Positions 1 to 7,548 are shown, counted from the stretch's first letter. The stretch is 16,819 nucleotides of DNA from Firmicutes bacterium UBA7709 (GCA_002482405.1 DLFX01000121.1:1-16819); one strand, 5' to 3'. The notes: generated by a model from the letters alone, not told the origin. Made by a program: numbers and translations.

Positions 1-59
1 CGGGGCAGACGCCGATTGGAACGAAAGAGACGGGAGACATGATCGCCGCCGCAATATGA
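1..59 (+). CDS. possible 3' end of an upstream gene (partial)
   Basis: Read in the frame beginning at base 3, the sequence gives 18 residues ending in TGDMIAAAI and then TGA at 57-59. The composition is protein-like, but the stretch is too short to assign to a family. The other two forward frames give arginine-rich or mixed sequence and look less natural. A gene ending here would leave about 105 bases before the MerR gene. This is a guess from composition only. Confidence 0.3.
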   Translation, partial: GQTPIGTKETGDMIAAAI

Positions 60-79
60 ACGAAAATTTAGCCTGTGGG

Positions 80-108
80 TTGCCATTCGTCAGATTATAT
101 GCTTTAAT
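80..108 (+). promoter_or_regulatory. sigma-A-type promoter of the MerR gene
   Basis: TTGCCA (80-85) is followed by a 17-base spacer and TTTAAT (103-108). Each box differs from consensus at one position. It lies about 55 bases upstream of the MerR start codon with no gene between. The 17-base spacing is ordinary, not the stretched 19-20 bases typical of promoters activated by MerR proteins. Confidence 0.5.
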
Positions 109-165
109 GAATCCGTCATGAAATAACAGATTCTTTATTCAGTATTCAGGCGCGAGGTGCGGGTT

Positions 166-948
166 ATGTATTTAACGGTCGGCGAAATTGCAAAGGTACT
201 GGGAGTCTCCACGGAAATGATCCGATTTTACGTAAGGCAGGGGATCATTAAGCCGATGAAAAATGAAGAAAACAGCTACTGGGAATATTCCTCCGACGAT
301 GTCCTGCGTTTATCAGATATCCTGTTTTACAGGGACCTGGATCTGCCGTTAAAAGATATCAAGCGCATCTTTGAAGGCCTTGAGGTAGAAGAAATAGGGA
401 ATCTGATAGAAGAAAGAAAAAAAGACGCCCAGAAAAATATCCGGAAACTGCAAAGAACTTTGGAAAAGCTTGAGGAATGGGAAGAAAGCTACAATGACGA
501 ATTCAATCTCATAGGCAAATATAAAATTGGGCGCATGCCTCCGGAGCTTCGGAAAGAGGGATATTACGACGAGGAGGATCACATCGCAATCTACCTGAAG
601 AGCGGGCTCAAGATCAACAGGCAGGACTGGATCTATGTTTCTCTTTCATTTTGCTGCAATATCTTTGACGGGGAACTCAAGCTGAAGAGATATTTGTCGG
701 TAAACAAGACCCAGGAGACAGAGCAGGCCAACAGCGCCCAGGATACCATAGAAGAAAGCGCGGAGCGCTGCATCTATACGCAGGTGTTTTACAGCGATTG
801 CCTGGAGGATATGATAAACCCCCTGGTCGAATACGCGGAACGGGAGGGCTACCAGCTGGCGGGCGAAATCTACGGAAGAGAGAACACAAATTACTTTGTA
901 AAAGGAAAAAGGCTGGGCATGTACCGGTTATATGCGCCAATCAGATGA
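166..948 (+). CDS. MerR-family transcriptional regulator with GyrI-like effector domain
   Basis: A 260-residue one-component regulator. Residues ~1-70 form the MerR winged helix-turn-helix (YLTVGEIAKVLGVSTEMIRF, then a wing and the RDLDLPLKDIKRIFEG helix). Residues ~75-110 are a charged coiled-coil dimerisation helix. The C-terminal ~150 residues look like a GyrI/AraC effector-binding domain (QVFYSDCLEDMINPLVEYAE and a final GMYRLYAPI strand). This layout is that of BmrR-type drug or ligand sensors. A Cys-Cys pair sits in the effector domain (SFCCNIF). The ATG at 166 is preferred over the GTG at 157 because GAGGTG (154-159) is correctly spaced for it and would otherwise be coding. The ligand cannot be read from sequence. 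The adjacent dipeptidase/antiporter unit is a possible target, but a terminator separates them. Confidence 0.85.
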   Translation: MYLTVGEIAKVLGVSTEMIRFYVRQGIIKPMKNEENSYWEYSSDDVLRLSDILFYRDLDLPLKDIKRIFEGLEVEEIGNLIEERKKDAQKNIRKLQRTLEKLEEWEESYNDEFNLIGKYKIGRMPPELRKEGYYDEEDHIAIYLKSGLKINRQDWIYVSLSFCCNIFDGELKLKRYLSVNKTQETEQANSAQDTIEESAERCIYTQVFYSDCLEDMINPLVEYAEREGYQLAGEIYGRENTNYFVKGKRLGMYRLYAPIR

Positions 949-969
949 AAAATTAAAAAATCACTATTG

Positions 970-998
970 ACCTCGGAGTTGCTCCGAGGTTTATTATT
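970..998 (+). terminator. intrinsic terminator after the MerR gene
   Basis: A 9-bp perfect stem (ACCTCGGAG / CTCCGAGGT) with a TTG loop is followed by TTTATTATT, 21 bases after the MerR stop. TTGACC (967-972) and TTTATT (991-996) flank part of the hairpin at 18-base spacing, so a weak promoter for the next gene could overlap it; I give that little weight. Confidence 0.8.
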
Positions 999-1031
999 CA
1001 TTTAAGATCATAAAAATTAACAGGAAACCAG

Positions 1032-2396
1032 GTGAAGGGAATGTGCGGTAACAAGCTGATAGCTGAAGTTGAAAACAGGCGGGCGGAAATCATAGACGCG
1101 CTCTGCCGGTTTATAAGGATTGAAAGCATCTCAAATCACGATGAGAAGGTGCGGGAAGCCCTTGACTTTGTCTTGGATATGGGGCGCAGTCTCGGATTTA
1201 ACGCGGAGGCCCGCTTGAATGGTCAGGTGGGCGTGATCGAAATCGGCCAGGGTGACGAGACTCTGGGAATCCTTTCCCATGTGGATGTGGTGGGGCCGGG
1301 AAATCTGGGAAAATGGACGACGAAGCCCTTTGAACCGGTGATCAAAGATGGAAGAATTTACGGGAGAGGTGCGCTGGACGATAAAGGAGCGACCATTGCA
1401 AGCCTGTTTGCCATGAAGGCGGTCTGCGATCAGGGGACGCCATTGAAGAAAAAGGTTCAGATGATCCTGGGAACCCGGGAGGAAGTGGAATGGACCGACA
1501 TGACGGCTTATGTAAAGGAATTTCCCCTGCCGGATTACGGCTTTACGCCGGACGGTGAGTTTCCCCTGTGCAATATAGAAAAGGGGTGCATCGATATCGT
1601 CATGTCTTTTCCGTTGGATGACTGTGCCGGAGACGGCAGGTACTTGAGTTTGATAGACTCCGGAACGGCTCCCAATATCGTTCCGGGAGTCTGCACCGCC
1701 GAGATAACCGAGATCCGTAACGGAAAGACGACAGTCCAGCCGATAGAAGTTCTCGGAAGATCCGTTCATTCCTGTGCGCCGGAAAAAGGGGAGAACGCGA
1801 TTTTTAAGCTGGCGGAAAAAGTAAAGGAGATAGATCTGAAAAAAAATAAGCTGCTGGAGCTGCTCTGCATGGTGAGCGAGCGCTTTGGGGATATGTACGG
1901 CGGCAGCGTCGGACTGCGCAGCGAAAGCGAGTATTACAACGGAGAGTTTGTCCATCGGAACGTGCTCTCTCCGACATTATTCAAAGTGGAAGACCGCTGT
2001 GCGAGAATAAACGTCAACATAAGATCAGCTTACGGCGCGAAGGAAGAAGAGATTGTCGGGGCGATGAAAGCGCTTGCGCTTTCCTATGGGGGAGAGGTTG
2101 TGAAAGTCACGATTCTTCCGGCGGTGTATGTGAGCAAAGACAGGCCTTTTGTACGGGCTATGGCAGAAGCGTATGAAGAGGCGACAGGTTTGAAAAATGA
2201 GTTTGTTCTGGCTTACGGCGGTTCTTACGCCAAAGCAATGCCCAACATTGTGTCCTGGGGACCGATATTTCCCGGAGAGGAAGACACCTGCCATGAAGAG
2301 AACGAGTATATCTCCATTGAGAGCCTGATGGACAATGCGAAGATCTTTTCTGTGGCGATCGGCAAAATCGCCCTTTCCGGAGTGTCCTTCAGATAA
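1032..2396 (+). CDS. M20-family metallopeptidase, PepV-like dipeptidase
   Basis: A 454-residue cytoplasmic zinc peptidase of the M20 (PepV/CNDP/DapE) family, expected to cleave dipeptides or related N-acyl amino acids. Visible metal and catalytic residues are the SHVDVV motif (His83, Asp85), GRGALDDKG (bridging Asp116 or 117), the GTREEVEW Glu pair (150-151, general base and metal ligand), TPDGEFP (Asp174) and the late zinc histidine in CHEENEYI (His421). The lid/dimerisation domain lies between about 185 and 330. The start is GTG at 1032 with AGGAAA upstream; ATG at 1041, with AGGTGA five bases before it, is an equally good alternative. It is followed after 32 bases by an NhaC-type transporter, suggesting one unit for peptide or amino-acid use. 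Substrate is not determined. Confidence 0.88.
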   Translation: MKGMCGNKLIAEVENRRAEIIDALCRFIRIESISNHDEKVREALDFVLDMGRSLGFNAEARLNGQVGVIEIGQGDETLGILSHVDVVGPGNLGKWTTKPFEPVIKDGRIYGRGALDDKGATIASLFAMKAVCDQGTPLKKKVQMILGTREEVEWTDMTAYVKEFPLPDYGFTPDGEFPLCNIEKGCIDIVMSFPLDDCAGDGRYLSLIDSGTAPNIVPGVCTAEITEIRNGKTTVQPIEVLGRSVHSCAPEKGENAIFKLAEKVKEIDLKKNKLLELLCMVSERFGDMYGGSVGLRSESEYYNGEFVHRNVLSPTLFKVEDRCARINVNIRSAYGAKEEEIVGAMKALALSYGGEVVKVTILPAVYVSKDRPFVRAMAEAYEEATGLKNEFVLAYGGSYAKAMPNIVSWGPIFPGEEDTCHEENEYISIESLMDNAKIFSVAIGKIALSGVSFR

Positions 2397-2428
2397 AAGC
2401 AATATCTGTTAAAAGAAAGGAGAACTGT

Positions 2429-3805
2429 ATGGATTCGTTAGGTTTATTGAGCTTGATCCCCATCATTGTAATTCTGGTGCTCTCCGTCTGGACAAAAGAA
2501 ACATTCATGTCAATTGTGGCCGGAGTAGTGGTCGGATATCTGATGATCGAGCACGGACACCCTTTGAAAGCGTTTAATTCATTCCTCGACGGCCTATATT
2601 CCGTATTGATGGCCGAAAACACGGTATGGGTATTGATGCTTGTGGCACTGTTCGGATCGTTGATCATGCTGATGAAGGAATCAGGCGGAGTGATGGGGTT
2701 TTCGAATCTGGCGCACAAGGTGATGAAAACCAGAAAGGCTTCCATGATCGGAACCTGGGTCCTGGGCATTATTATTTTCGTCGACGATTATTTAAATTGT
2801 CTGGCAATCGGAGCTGCGGTAAGGGATATAACCGATAAACACAAGGTTTCGAGGGAAATGCTGGCTTATATCGTAAACTCCACGGGGGTAACGGATTGTG
2901 CCGCTATTCCGATTTCCAGCTGGGCGGCGTATATGGGAGCGCTGATGGTCACTGCCAATATGACGGGCGGATTGTCACAATTCAGCGCTTACGTACATAC
3001 GATGCCGTTTATTGTTTACGGATGGCTGGCGGTGCTCTGCGTTCCGCTATTCTGCCTGGGCGTCATACCCCTCTTCGGACCTATGAAAAGGGCCGAGCAA
3101 AGGGCTCAGGAAACGGGTCAGACTCTGTCCGACATCTCGAAAGCGGCGCTGGTAGAGCTTCCGGAAGAGGAAAAGAAATTTGAAGGAAAGAAATGCAATG
3201 TCCTCAATTTTCTCATCCCGATCCTGGTCGTCGCCGTATTTACGGTCATAACGGAGGATATTCTTCTCGGACTTTTCGCCGCCGTCGGCGTATGCCTTGT
3301 CATGTATCTTCCCCAGAGACTGATGTCTATCAAAGGATTTTTCAAACACCTTGTAGGCGGCATGGTCGACATGTTCCCGATGCTGATCCTCATCGCCGTT
3401 TCCTATATGCTGATCGACGTCAATACAAAGCTGGGCCTCGTTGATTATGTTGTGAAGGTTGCTCTGAACAATGTCAATCCGGCTTTTCTGCCGGTCACGA
3501 TATTTGTTGTGATCGGGTTGCTGTCATTTGCTTCGGGAAGCTTCTGGGGTCTGGCTGCGATTGCGTTCCCCATCGTAGGCCCTCTGGCCGCCGCTCTTGG
3601 CGTGAGCCCGTTCTTATGCGCGGGCGCCCTGATTTCATCGGTTTGCTTTGGAGGCCATATCTGCATGTATTCCGATACGGTAATCCTTACTTCCGCGTCA
3701 ACGCAGGTCACAAATGCGGAGTATTTCAGGACCTCGGCGCCTCTGGTGGCGGTGCCCTTCGCGCTGTCGGCCATCGTGTTCCTGATCTTGGGATTTGCGA
3801 TATAG
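2429..3805 (+). CDS. NhaC-family Na+/H+ antiporter-like membrane transporter
   Basis: A 458-residue integral membrane protein with about 11-12 hydrophobic helices and no signal peptide. The family signature is the conserved block around residues 110-175 (IIFVDDYLNCLAIGAAVRDI, then STGVTDCAAIPISSW) and the late SFASGSFWGLAAIAFP helix. The hydrophilic loop near 3070-3190 separates the two halves. NhaC relatives exchange Na+ for H+ or for small metabolites such as malate/lactate or amino acids. Pairing with the dipeptidase gene upstream suggests movement of a peptide-derived substrate or ion balance during its uptake, which is inference. A strong Shine-Dalgarno site (AAAGGAG) precedes the ATG. 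Confidence 0.85.
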   Translation: MDSLGLLSLIPIIVILVLSVWTKETFMSIVAGVVVGYLMIEHGHPLKAFNSFLDGLYSVLMAENTVWVLMLVALFGSLIMLMKESGGVMGFSNLAHKVMKTRKASMIGTWVLGIIIFVDDYLNCLAIGAAVRDITDKHKVSREMLAYIVNSTGVTDCAAIPISSWAAYMGALMVTANMTGGLSQFSAYVHTMPFIVYGWLAVLCVPLFCLGVIPLFGPMKRAEQRAQETGQTLSDISKAALVELPEEEKKFEGKKCNVLNFLIPILVVAVFTVITEDILLGLFAAVGVCLVMYLPQRLMSIKGFFKHLVGGMVDMFPMLILIAVSYMLIDVNTKLGLVDYVVKVALNNVNPAFLPVTIFVVIGLLSFASGSFWGLAAIAFPIVGPLAAALGVSPFLCAGALISSVCFGGHICMYSDTVILTSASTQVTNAEYFRTSAPLVAVPFALSAIVFLILGFAI

Positions 3806-3862
3806 TGAAGATCTTAAAAGGCTCATTTTAAATCTATGGAACAATAGGCATGTAATAAGAAC

Positions 3863-3898
3863 GCCGTCTGAGGATTTCTCCCCGGACGGCTTCTTCTG
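3863..3898 (+). terminator. intrinsic terminator after the dipeptidase/antiporter unit
   Basis: GCCGTCTG (3863-3870) pairs with CGGACGGC (3883-3890), 8 bp including one G-U, and TTCTTCT follows. It lies 57 bases after the antiporter stop. Confidence 0.65.
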
Positions 3899-3949
3899 TG
3901 GTGTGCGTATGGCCGCGCTTCCGGAACAATGCCGGCAGGCGCCATGCAC

Positions 3950-3981
3950 AAATTTCGTCAATCTTCGATCGACAGAAATTT
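3950..3981. repeat. inverted repeat between convergent genes
   Basis: AAATTTCGTC (3950-3959) faces GACAGAAATTT (3971-3981), complementary apart from one bulged base. It sits between the convergent antiporter and EamA genes, about 65 bases past the EamA stop on the minus strand. There is no clear T-run on the minus side, so terminator function is only possible. The rest of the 3806-4046 gap shows no gene. Confidence 0.4.
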
Positions 3982-4046
3982 TCCGTTATTCCTCCCGGTC
4001 CGCTTTATTGCCCAAGTGGACAGGAGATATATAAGGTAAAAGAGAA

Positions 4047-5045
4047 TTATGCAATGAAATTATTTTGTGCTTCCACGGGATCCTTCTTCTCCCCCGCTGA
4101 AGGTTTTTCCTTCTTTTCAGGAAGCTGGGCAAGGATGATGGCTGCAAACATGATGCAGCAGCCCAGGAGCTCCCGGGGGGAAATATGCTCCTTCAGAATG
4201 ATTATTCCTGCAATCACCGCGAATACGGACTCAAGGGACAGCAGCAAAGAGGCCACCGCCGGTTCGGTATCACGCTGTCCGAGGATCTGAAGCGTGTAGG
4301 CCGCGCCGCAGGACAGCACCGCGGAATAAAGGATCGGTTCCGCGCAGGCTACGATATTTCCCCAATCGACGGTTTCGAATAAAAGCATGCCCGGCAGGGA
4401 GAGCAGTCCCGCTGTCAGGAATTGCAGGCAGGATAATCTGACGCCGTCCGTTTTAGGCGAAAAGTGATCGATGATCAGAATGTGCGAGGCAAATCCGAAG
4501 GCGCAGGCGAGCACCAAAAGATCGCCCTTGGCGATAGAAAAACCTTCTTTTACACAGAGCAGATAGAGGCCAATGACGGCCAATACCACGCAGACCCAGA
4601 TGACCGGACGGACCTTGTGTCTGAAAAAAAGTCCGAAAAGCGGCACCAGCACGATGTATAGGGCTGTAATGAAACCCGCTTTGCCCGCGGAGGTATACAT
4701 CACGCCGAACTGCTGAAGCGTGCCTCCGATAAACAGCGCGATGCCGCAGGACAGGCCGCCGGCGATAAGGGTTTTTTTATCCTTTTTGACTTCCAATCCT
4801 GTTTCGATTTGAGGCGTGCCGCTCGTCAGCGCTCCTTCTGCGGTTTCGGACTCGCCGTTTTGCTTTTTTAAGCGATCCATGAGAAAGATCACCGGAATCA
4901 GGACGGCGGACCCAAGCAAAAACCTCAATACGTTGAAGGTAAAGGGACCGATATACTCCATTCCGGCCTTCTGCGCCACAAAGGAAGCGCCCCAAATCAG
5001 GGCCGCCGTAAACAGCATCAGATCACCGCGTAATTTTTTACTCAT
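4047..5045 (-). CDS. EamA/DMT-superfamily transporter
   Basis: A 332-residue membrane protein with ten predicted helices in two EamA repeats. The first begins LMLFTAALIWGASFVAQKAG, the typical DMT opening; the second starts near residue 175 (KGDLLVLACAFGFASHILII) and ends with LILKEHISPRELLGC-like sequence. A polar stretch of ~35 residues (about 60-95) is inserted after helix 2. DMT carriers commonly export amino acids or metabolites, but the substrate cannot be read here. The 58-base leader follows a consensus sigma-54 promoter at 5115-5130, and GAGG lies 9 bases before the ATG. The divergent neighbour encodes a sigma-54 activator, so control by that protein is the natural inference. Confidence 0.88.
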   Translation of the reverse strand: MSKKLRGDLMLFTAALIWGASFVAQKAGMEYIGPFTFNVLRFLLGSAVLIPVIFLMDRLKKQNGESETAEGALTSGTPQIETGLEVKKDKKTLIAGGLSCGIALFIGGTLQQFGVMYTSAGKAGFITALYIVLVPLFGLFFRHKVRPVIWVCVVLAVIGLYLLCVKEGFSIAKGDLLVLACAFGFASHILIIDHFSPKTDGVRLSCLQFLTAGLLSLPGMLLFETVDWGNIVACAEPILYSAVLSCGAAYTLQILGQRDTEPAVASLLLSLESVFAVIAGIIILKEHISPRELLGCCIMFAAIILAQLPEKKEKPSAGEKKDPVEAQNNFIA

Positions 5046-5056
5046 AAACCGTGCCT

Positions 5057-5096
5057 CAGTCTTTCTATCTATCTATACTTCAGTTTTTCTATCTAT
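5057..5096 (-). repeat. two near-identical 16-base repeats in the EamA leader
   Basis: In plus-strand reading, CAGTCTTTCTATCTAT (5057-5072) and CAGTTTTTCTATCTAT (5081-5096) differ at one base and are spaced 24 bases apart. Both fall inside the presumed 5' untranslated leader of the EamA mRNA, upstream of the ribosome-binding site. They are short enough to be slippage products. Function is unknown. Confidence 0.7.
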
Positions 5097-5114
5097 AGAG
5101 CATTATACTATAAC

Positions 5115-5130
5115 GCAATGATCGTGCCAA
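5115..5130 (-). promoter_or_regulatory. sigma-54 (-24/-12) promoter of the EamA transporter
   Basis: On the minus strand the sequence reads TTGGCACGATCATTGC, matching the sigma-54 consensus TTGGCACG-N4-TTGC at every defined position. GG of the -24 element and GC of the -12 element are separated by 10 bases, as required. The start site would fall near 5103, about 58 bases before the EamA ATG. No competing sigma-A promoter with both boxes is obvious for this gene. Confidence 0.85.
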
Positions 5131-5252
5131 ATTTGGCGCAATAAGTCTTTTTTTGAAAACCTGTCACAAACGCTGAAATTAAAGCCTTTTTCCCGTTGGG
5201 ATAAACTTGGTTTAAAAAATATTCGGCCCCGGGATCGAGTCGATATCAAATC

Positions 5253-5297
5253 ACGTCTGCGAAAAACGATACGAAATCGATTCAAAATCGTAGACGT
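5253..5297. promoter_or_regulatory. candidate upstream activating sequence (nested palindromes)
   Basis: ACGTCTGCGA (5253-5262) faces TCGTAGACGT (5288-5297), complementary at 9 of 10 positions. Between and overlapping them are CGAT-N5-ATCG (5267-5279) and CGATT-N3-AATCG (5278-5290). The centre is about 150 bases upstream of the sigma-54 -24 element, a normal enhancer distance. It also lies just upstream of the activator's own promoter, which would allow autoregulation. Binding is inferred. Confidence 0.45.
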
Positions 5298-5342
5298 TCC
5301 GAGGGATTCGAGTTATAATGAATCATCTCAGGGCCGTTGTTA

Positions 5343-5351
5343 TGATATAAT
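5343..5351 (+). promoter_or_regulatory. extended -10 promoter of the sigma-54 activator gene
   Basis: TGATATAAT (5343-5351) is a full extended -10 element. No good -35 is seen 17 bases upstream, which is usual for extended -10 promoters. A start near 5358 gives a ~44-base leader to the ATG at 5402. A second possible promoter lies just upstream: TAGACG (5291-5296), 17 bases, TATAAT (5314-5319). Confidence 0.55.
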
Positions 5352-5401
5352 GGACGGTAGACTGCATGATAGAAGAGGCATACTTGAAAGGACAATTATT
5401 A

Positions 5402-7480
5402 ATGAAAAAAGTTAAGGATACATTCGGTCTGAGCCGCGTCGTCGAACCCAGTTCGTCGGTGCCGGTTACGGCCTGGAAATTGGATAACACCCGGGAGATA
5501 AAGCCTGAGGAATGCAGGGTATCGCTGAAGCTGATCCATCTGGAAAGGGATTGCTTTCAGCAGATCTGCAATGAATGCGGATATGACGACACGAAGATCA
5601 CCGCGAGGATATTTGACCTGATCAACCGCAGAGGAAAGCTCCACAACCCTTTTACCAACACGGCGGGGCAATTTTACGGAACCATCGAAGAGATGGGCAC
5701 CAAGTACGCGGAACATTCCTCCTATAAGCCCGGCGATGAAATTTTCTGCCTGACGACGATGACGGCGCTCCCGATCCATATCGATAAGATACACAAGATC
5801 GATTACAATTTCGGTGTGCTGACGGTATCGGGCTACGGAATCATCTTTCTCGATTCGCCGCTGACGTCGATTCCGTCGGATATTCCGCTGGAATACACCC
5901 TGGTAGCCTTTGACGAAGCCGGGAACTTCTGTACTATATATGATTCCTGCGCGGAAGGAAAACGGTTCCTGATCATCGGAAAGGATCTTCCCTCCAGCCT
6001 TGCCTATGTCGCCGCGATAAAAAAGGCGACGGGCGGAAATTGCTACATCACAATCCTTATCGACGAAGGAGAGATCGGAACGCTTACACAGGGGCAGGCG
6101 GCAGCCGAGCTGGGACGCTGGGCGGATTCCTTTTACATCCTCGACGTCACACAGCCGATTCCTTCGTCGGAAACGGTGCTGAACAAAGAAAAAGAGCTCT
6201 ACGATATGACGATCAACTGCGAGGATCTTCTTGGCTCGGAGGTGCTGAGCGTGATCCTTACCCGGCAGAAAGGCAAGCTGTTCTTCACAAGCCTTAAAAA
6301 TACCTATACCCAGTCAAACCTCATCGCGGAAAGCATGCATAAGGAGTTGGAAAACTACGTTCTCGGCCAGTTTGTCGAAGGGGTCGAGGGCTTTATCATC
6401 GAGCTTCTCAACTCGGTTTCCGGAGAGCTGGACCGGCTGAGCAGGCTTTATCAATCTCAGGAGAAGTCCGGGAAACGGAGTGTGAGAAATTCGGCATCAT
6501 ACGCCGCGGATACGACCGGAAAAGCGGTGGACTTCATCTTCAGCAGTCAGGCTACGGAAGCACTGGTGAACGAGGTTCTGAACATTGCCGATTATGACTG
6601 CAACGTGATCCTTCAAGGAGAAACCGGCGTCGGGAAGGAAAAGGTCCTGGAGCTGATCTATAAAAACAGCGCCAGAAAGAATAAGCCCTGCGTCAAGATC
6701 AACTGCGCGACGATTCAGGAAAATTTAGCGGAAAGCGAATTTTTCGGCTATGAAGCCGGCTCCTTTACCGGGGCGCAGACCACCGGAAAAAAGGGTTACT
6801 TTGAGCTGGCCAACGGCGGAATCCTATTTCTCGACGAGGTGGGAGCCCTCTCGCTGGGCCTGCAGTCAAAGCTGCTCCGGGTTCTTCAGGAGAATCAGTT
6901 TTACAGAGTCGGCGGAACGGCGCCGATCAATATCAACGTACGTGTCATCTGCGCCAACAACGTGCCGCTGCGGCAACTGGTGGAGCAGGGGAAGTTCCGG
7001 GAGGATCTGTATTACAGGCTCAACATCTGCACCATCACCGTACCGCCTCTGCGGGACCGCAGGGACGATATCGTCGCGTTGGCGGCCGCGTTTCTTGAAA
7101 ATTTCTGCAAGCAGTACGGGACCGATAAGGAATTCGATCCCTCGGCTCTCGCCAAGCTGGCGGAGTACGACTGGCCCGGCAATGTCAGAGAGCTGGAAAA
7201 CCTGATCCACCGGACGGTGATCAGCGTAAAGGGGCATATTATCACAGGAGACAATGTGGAGGGAATTTTGAACGAGAACATCTACGAGGATCTGGTGGTC
7301 AGCCTGAAGCGGGAAGTGCGGGCCTCGACTTCCCTGGATTTCAACAAGATCATCGAGCAGCAGGAGATCCGGTTGATCGAATACGCTCTGAAAAAGTGCG
7401 GCAGTACCAGAAAGGCCGCCGAATTTCTCCACATGACCCAGCCTCAGCTCATGCGAAAAAAACAGAAATATGAGTTATAA
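5402..7480 (+). CDS. sigma-54 activator with KDD (3,5-diaminohexanoate dehydrogenase)-like sensor domain
   Basis: A 692-residue fusion. Residues 1 to ~345 resemble L-erythro-3,5-diaminohexanoate dehydrogenase of lysine fermentation: RVVEP start, WKLDN, RGKLHNPFTNTAGQFYGTIE, TALPIHIDKI and DMTINCEDLLGSEV each have clear counterparts as I recall that family. The Rossmann loop reads IIGKDLPSS (192-199) and has lost the expected glycines. Residues ~370-610 are the AAA+ domain: Walker A GETGVGKE (406-413), sigma-54 contact loop GSFTGA (453-458, a conservative variant of GAFTGA), Walker B GGILFLDEV (472-480). The last ~26 residues are a Fis-like helix-turn-helix (STRKAAEFLHMTQPQLM). ATG 5402 is chosen because AAAGGA is well spaced and KDD homology begins there; the in-frame ATG at 5366 lacks a ribosome site. 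It probably senses a lysine-pathway metabolite and activates the divergent EamA gene (inference). Confidence 0.9.
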   Translation: MKKVKDTFGLSRVVEPSSSVPVTAWKLDNTREIKPEECRVSLKLIHLERDCFQQICNECGYDDTKITARIFDLINRRGKLHNPFTNTAGQFYGTIEEMGTKYAEHSSYKPGDEIFCLTTMTALPIHIDKIHKIDYNFGVLTVSGYGIIFLDSPLTSIPSDIPLEYTLVAFDEAGNFCTIYDSCAEGKRFLIIGKDLPSSLAYVAAIKKATGGNCYITILIDEGEIGTLTQGQAAAELGRWADSFYILDVTQPIPSSETVLNKEKELYDMTINCEDLLGSEVLSVILTRQKGKLFFTSLKNTYTQSNLIAESMHKELENYVLGQFVEGVEGFIIELLNSVSGELDRLSRLYQSQEKSGKRSVRNSASYAADTTGKAVDFIFSSQATEALVNEVLNIADYDCNVILQGETGVGKEKVLELIYKNSARKNKPCVKINCATIQENLAESEFFGYEAGSFTGAQTTGKKGYFELANGGILFLDEVGALSLGLQSKLLRVLQENQFYRVGGTAPININVRVICANNVPLRQLVEQGKFREDLYYRLNICTITVPPLRDRRDDIVALAAAFLENFCKQYGTDKEFDPSALAKLAEYDWPGNVRELENLIHRTVISVKGHIITGDNVEGILNENIYEDLVVSLKREVRASTSLDFNKIIEQQEIRLIEYALKKCGSTRKAAEFLHMTQPQLMRKKQKYEL

Positions 7481-7502
7481 TATAATAGGTATATTAATAT
7501 AA

Positions 7503-7526
7503 GCGGCCGATCTGGAGATCGGCTGC
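7503..7526. terminator. hairpin between the activator and the FMN protein gene
   Basis: GCGGCCGATC and GATCGGCTGC form a 10-bp stem (one G-U) around a TGGA loop. No T-run follows on the plus strand, so it may be a weak terminator or a stabilising structure in the leader of the next gene. AT-rich sequence with TATAAT boxes (7476-7486) just upstream could hold a promoter, but I see no -35. Confidence 0.35.
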
Positions 7527-7548
7527 GGACAAAAGGAGGGAACCTTTG

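Noticed and set aside
5131..5146. Possible second sigma-54 site on the plus strand (TTGGCGCAATAAG)
   Set aside because: The -24 half is partial and there is no GC dinucleotide at the required spacing for a -12 element.
5366..5401. Upstream start (ATG 5366) for the sigma-54 activator
   Set aside because: It lies only ~8 bases from the predicted transcription start, has no Shine-Dalgarno site, and the KDD similarity begins after ATG 5402.
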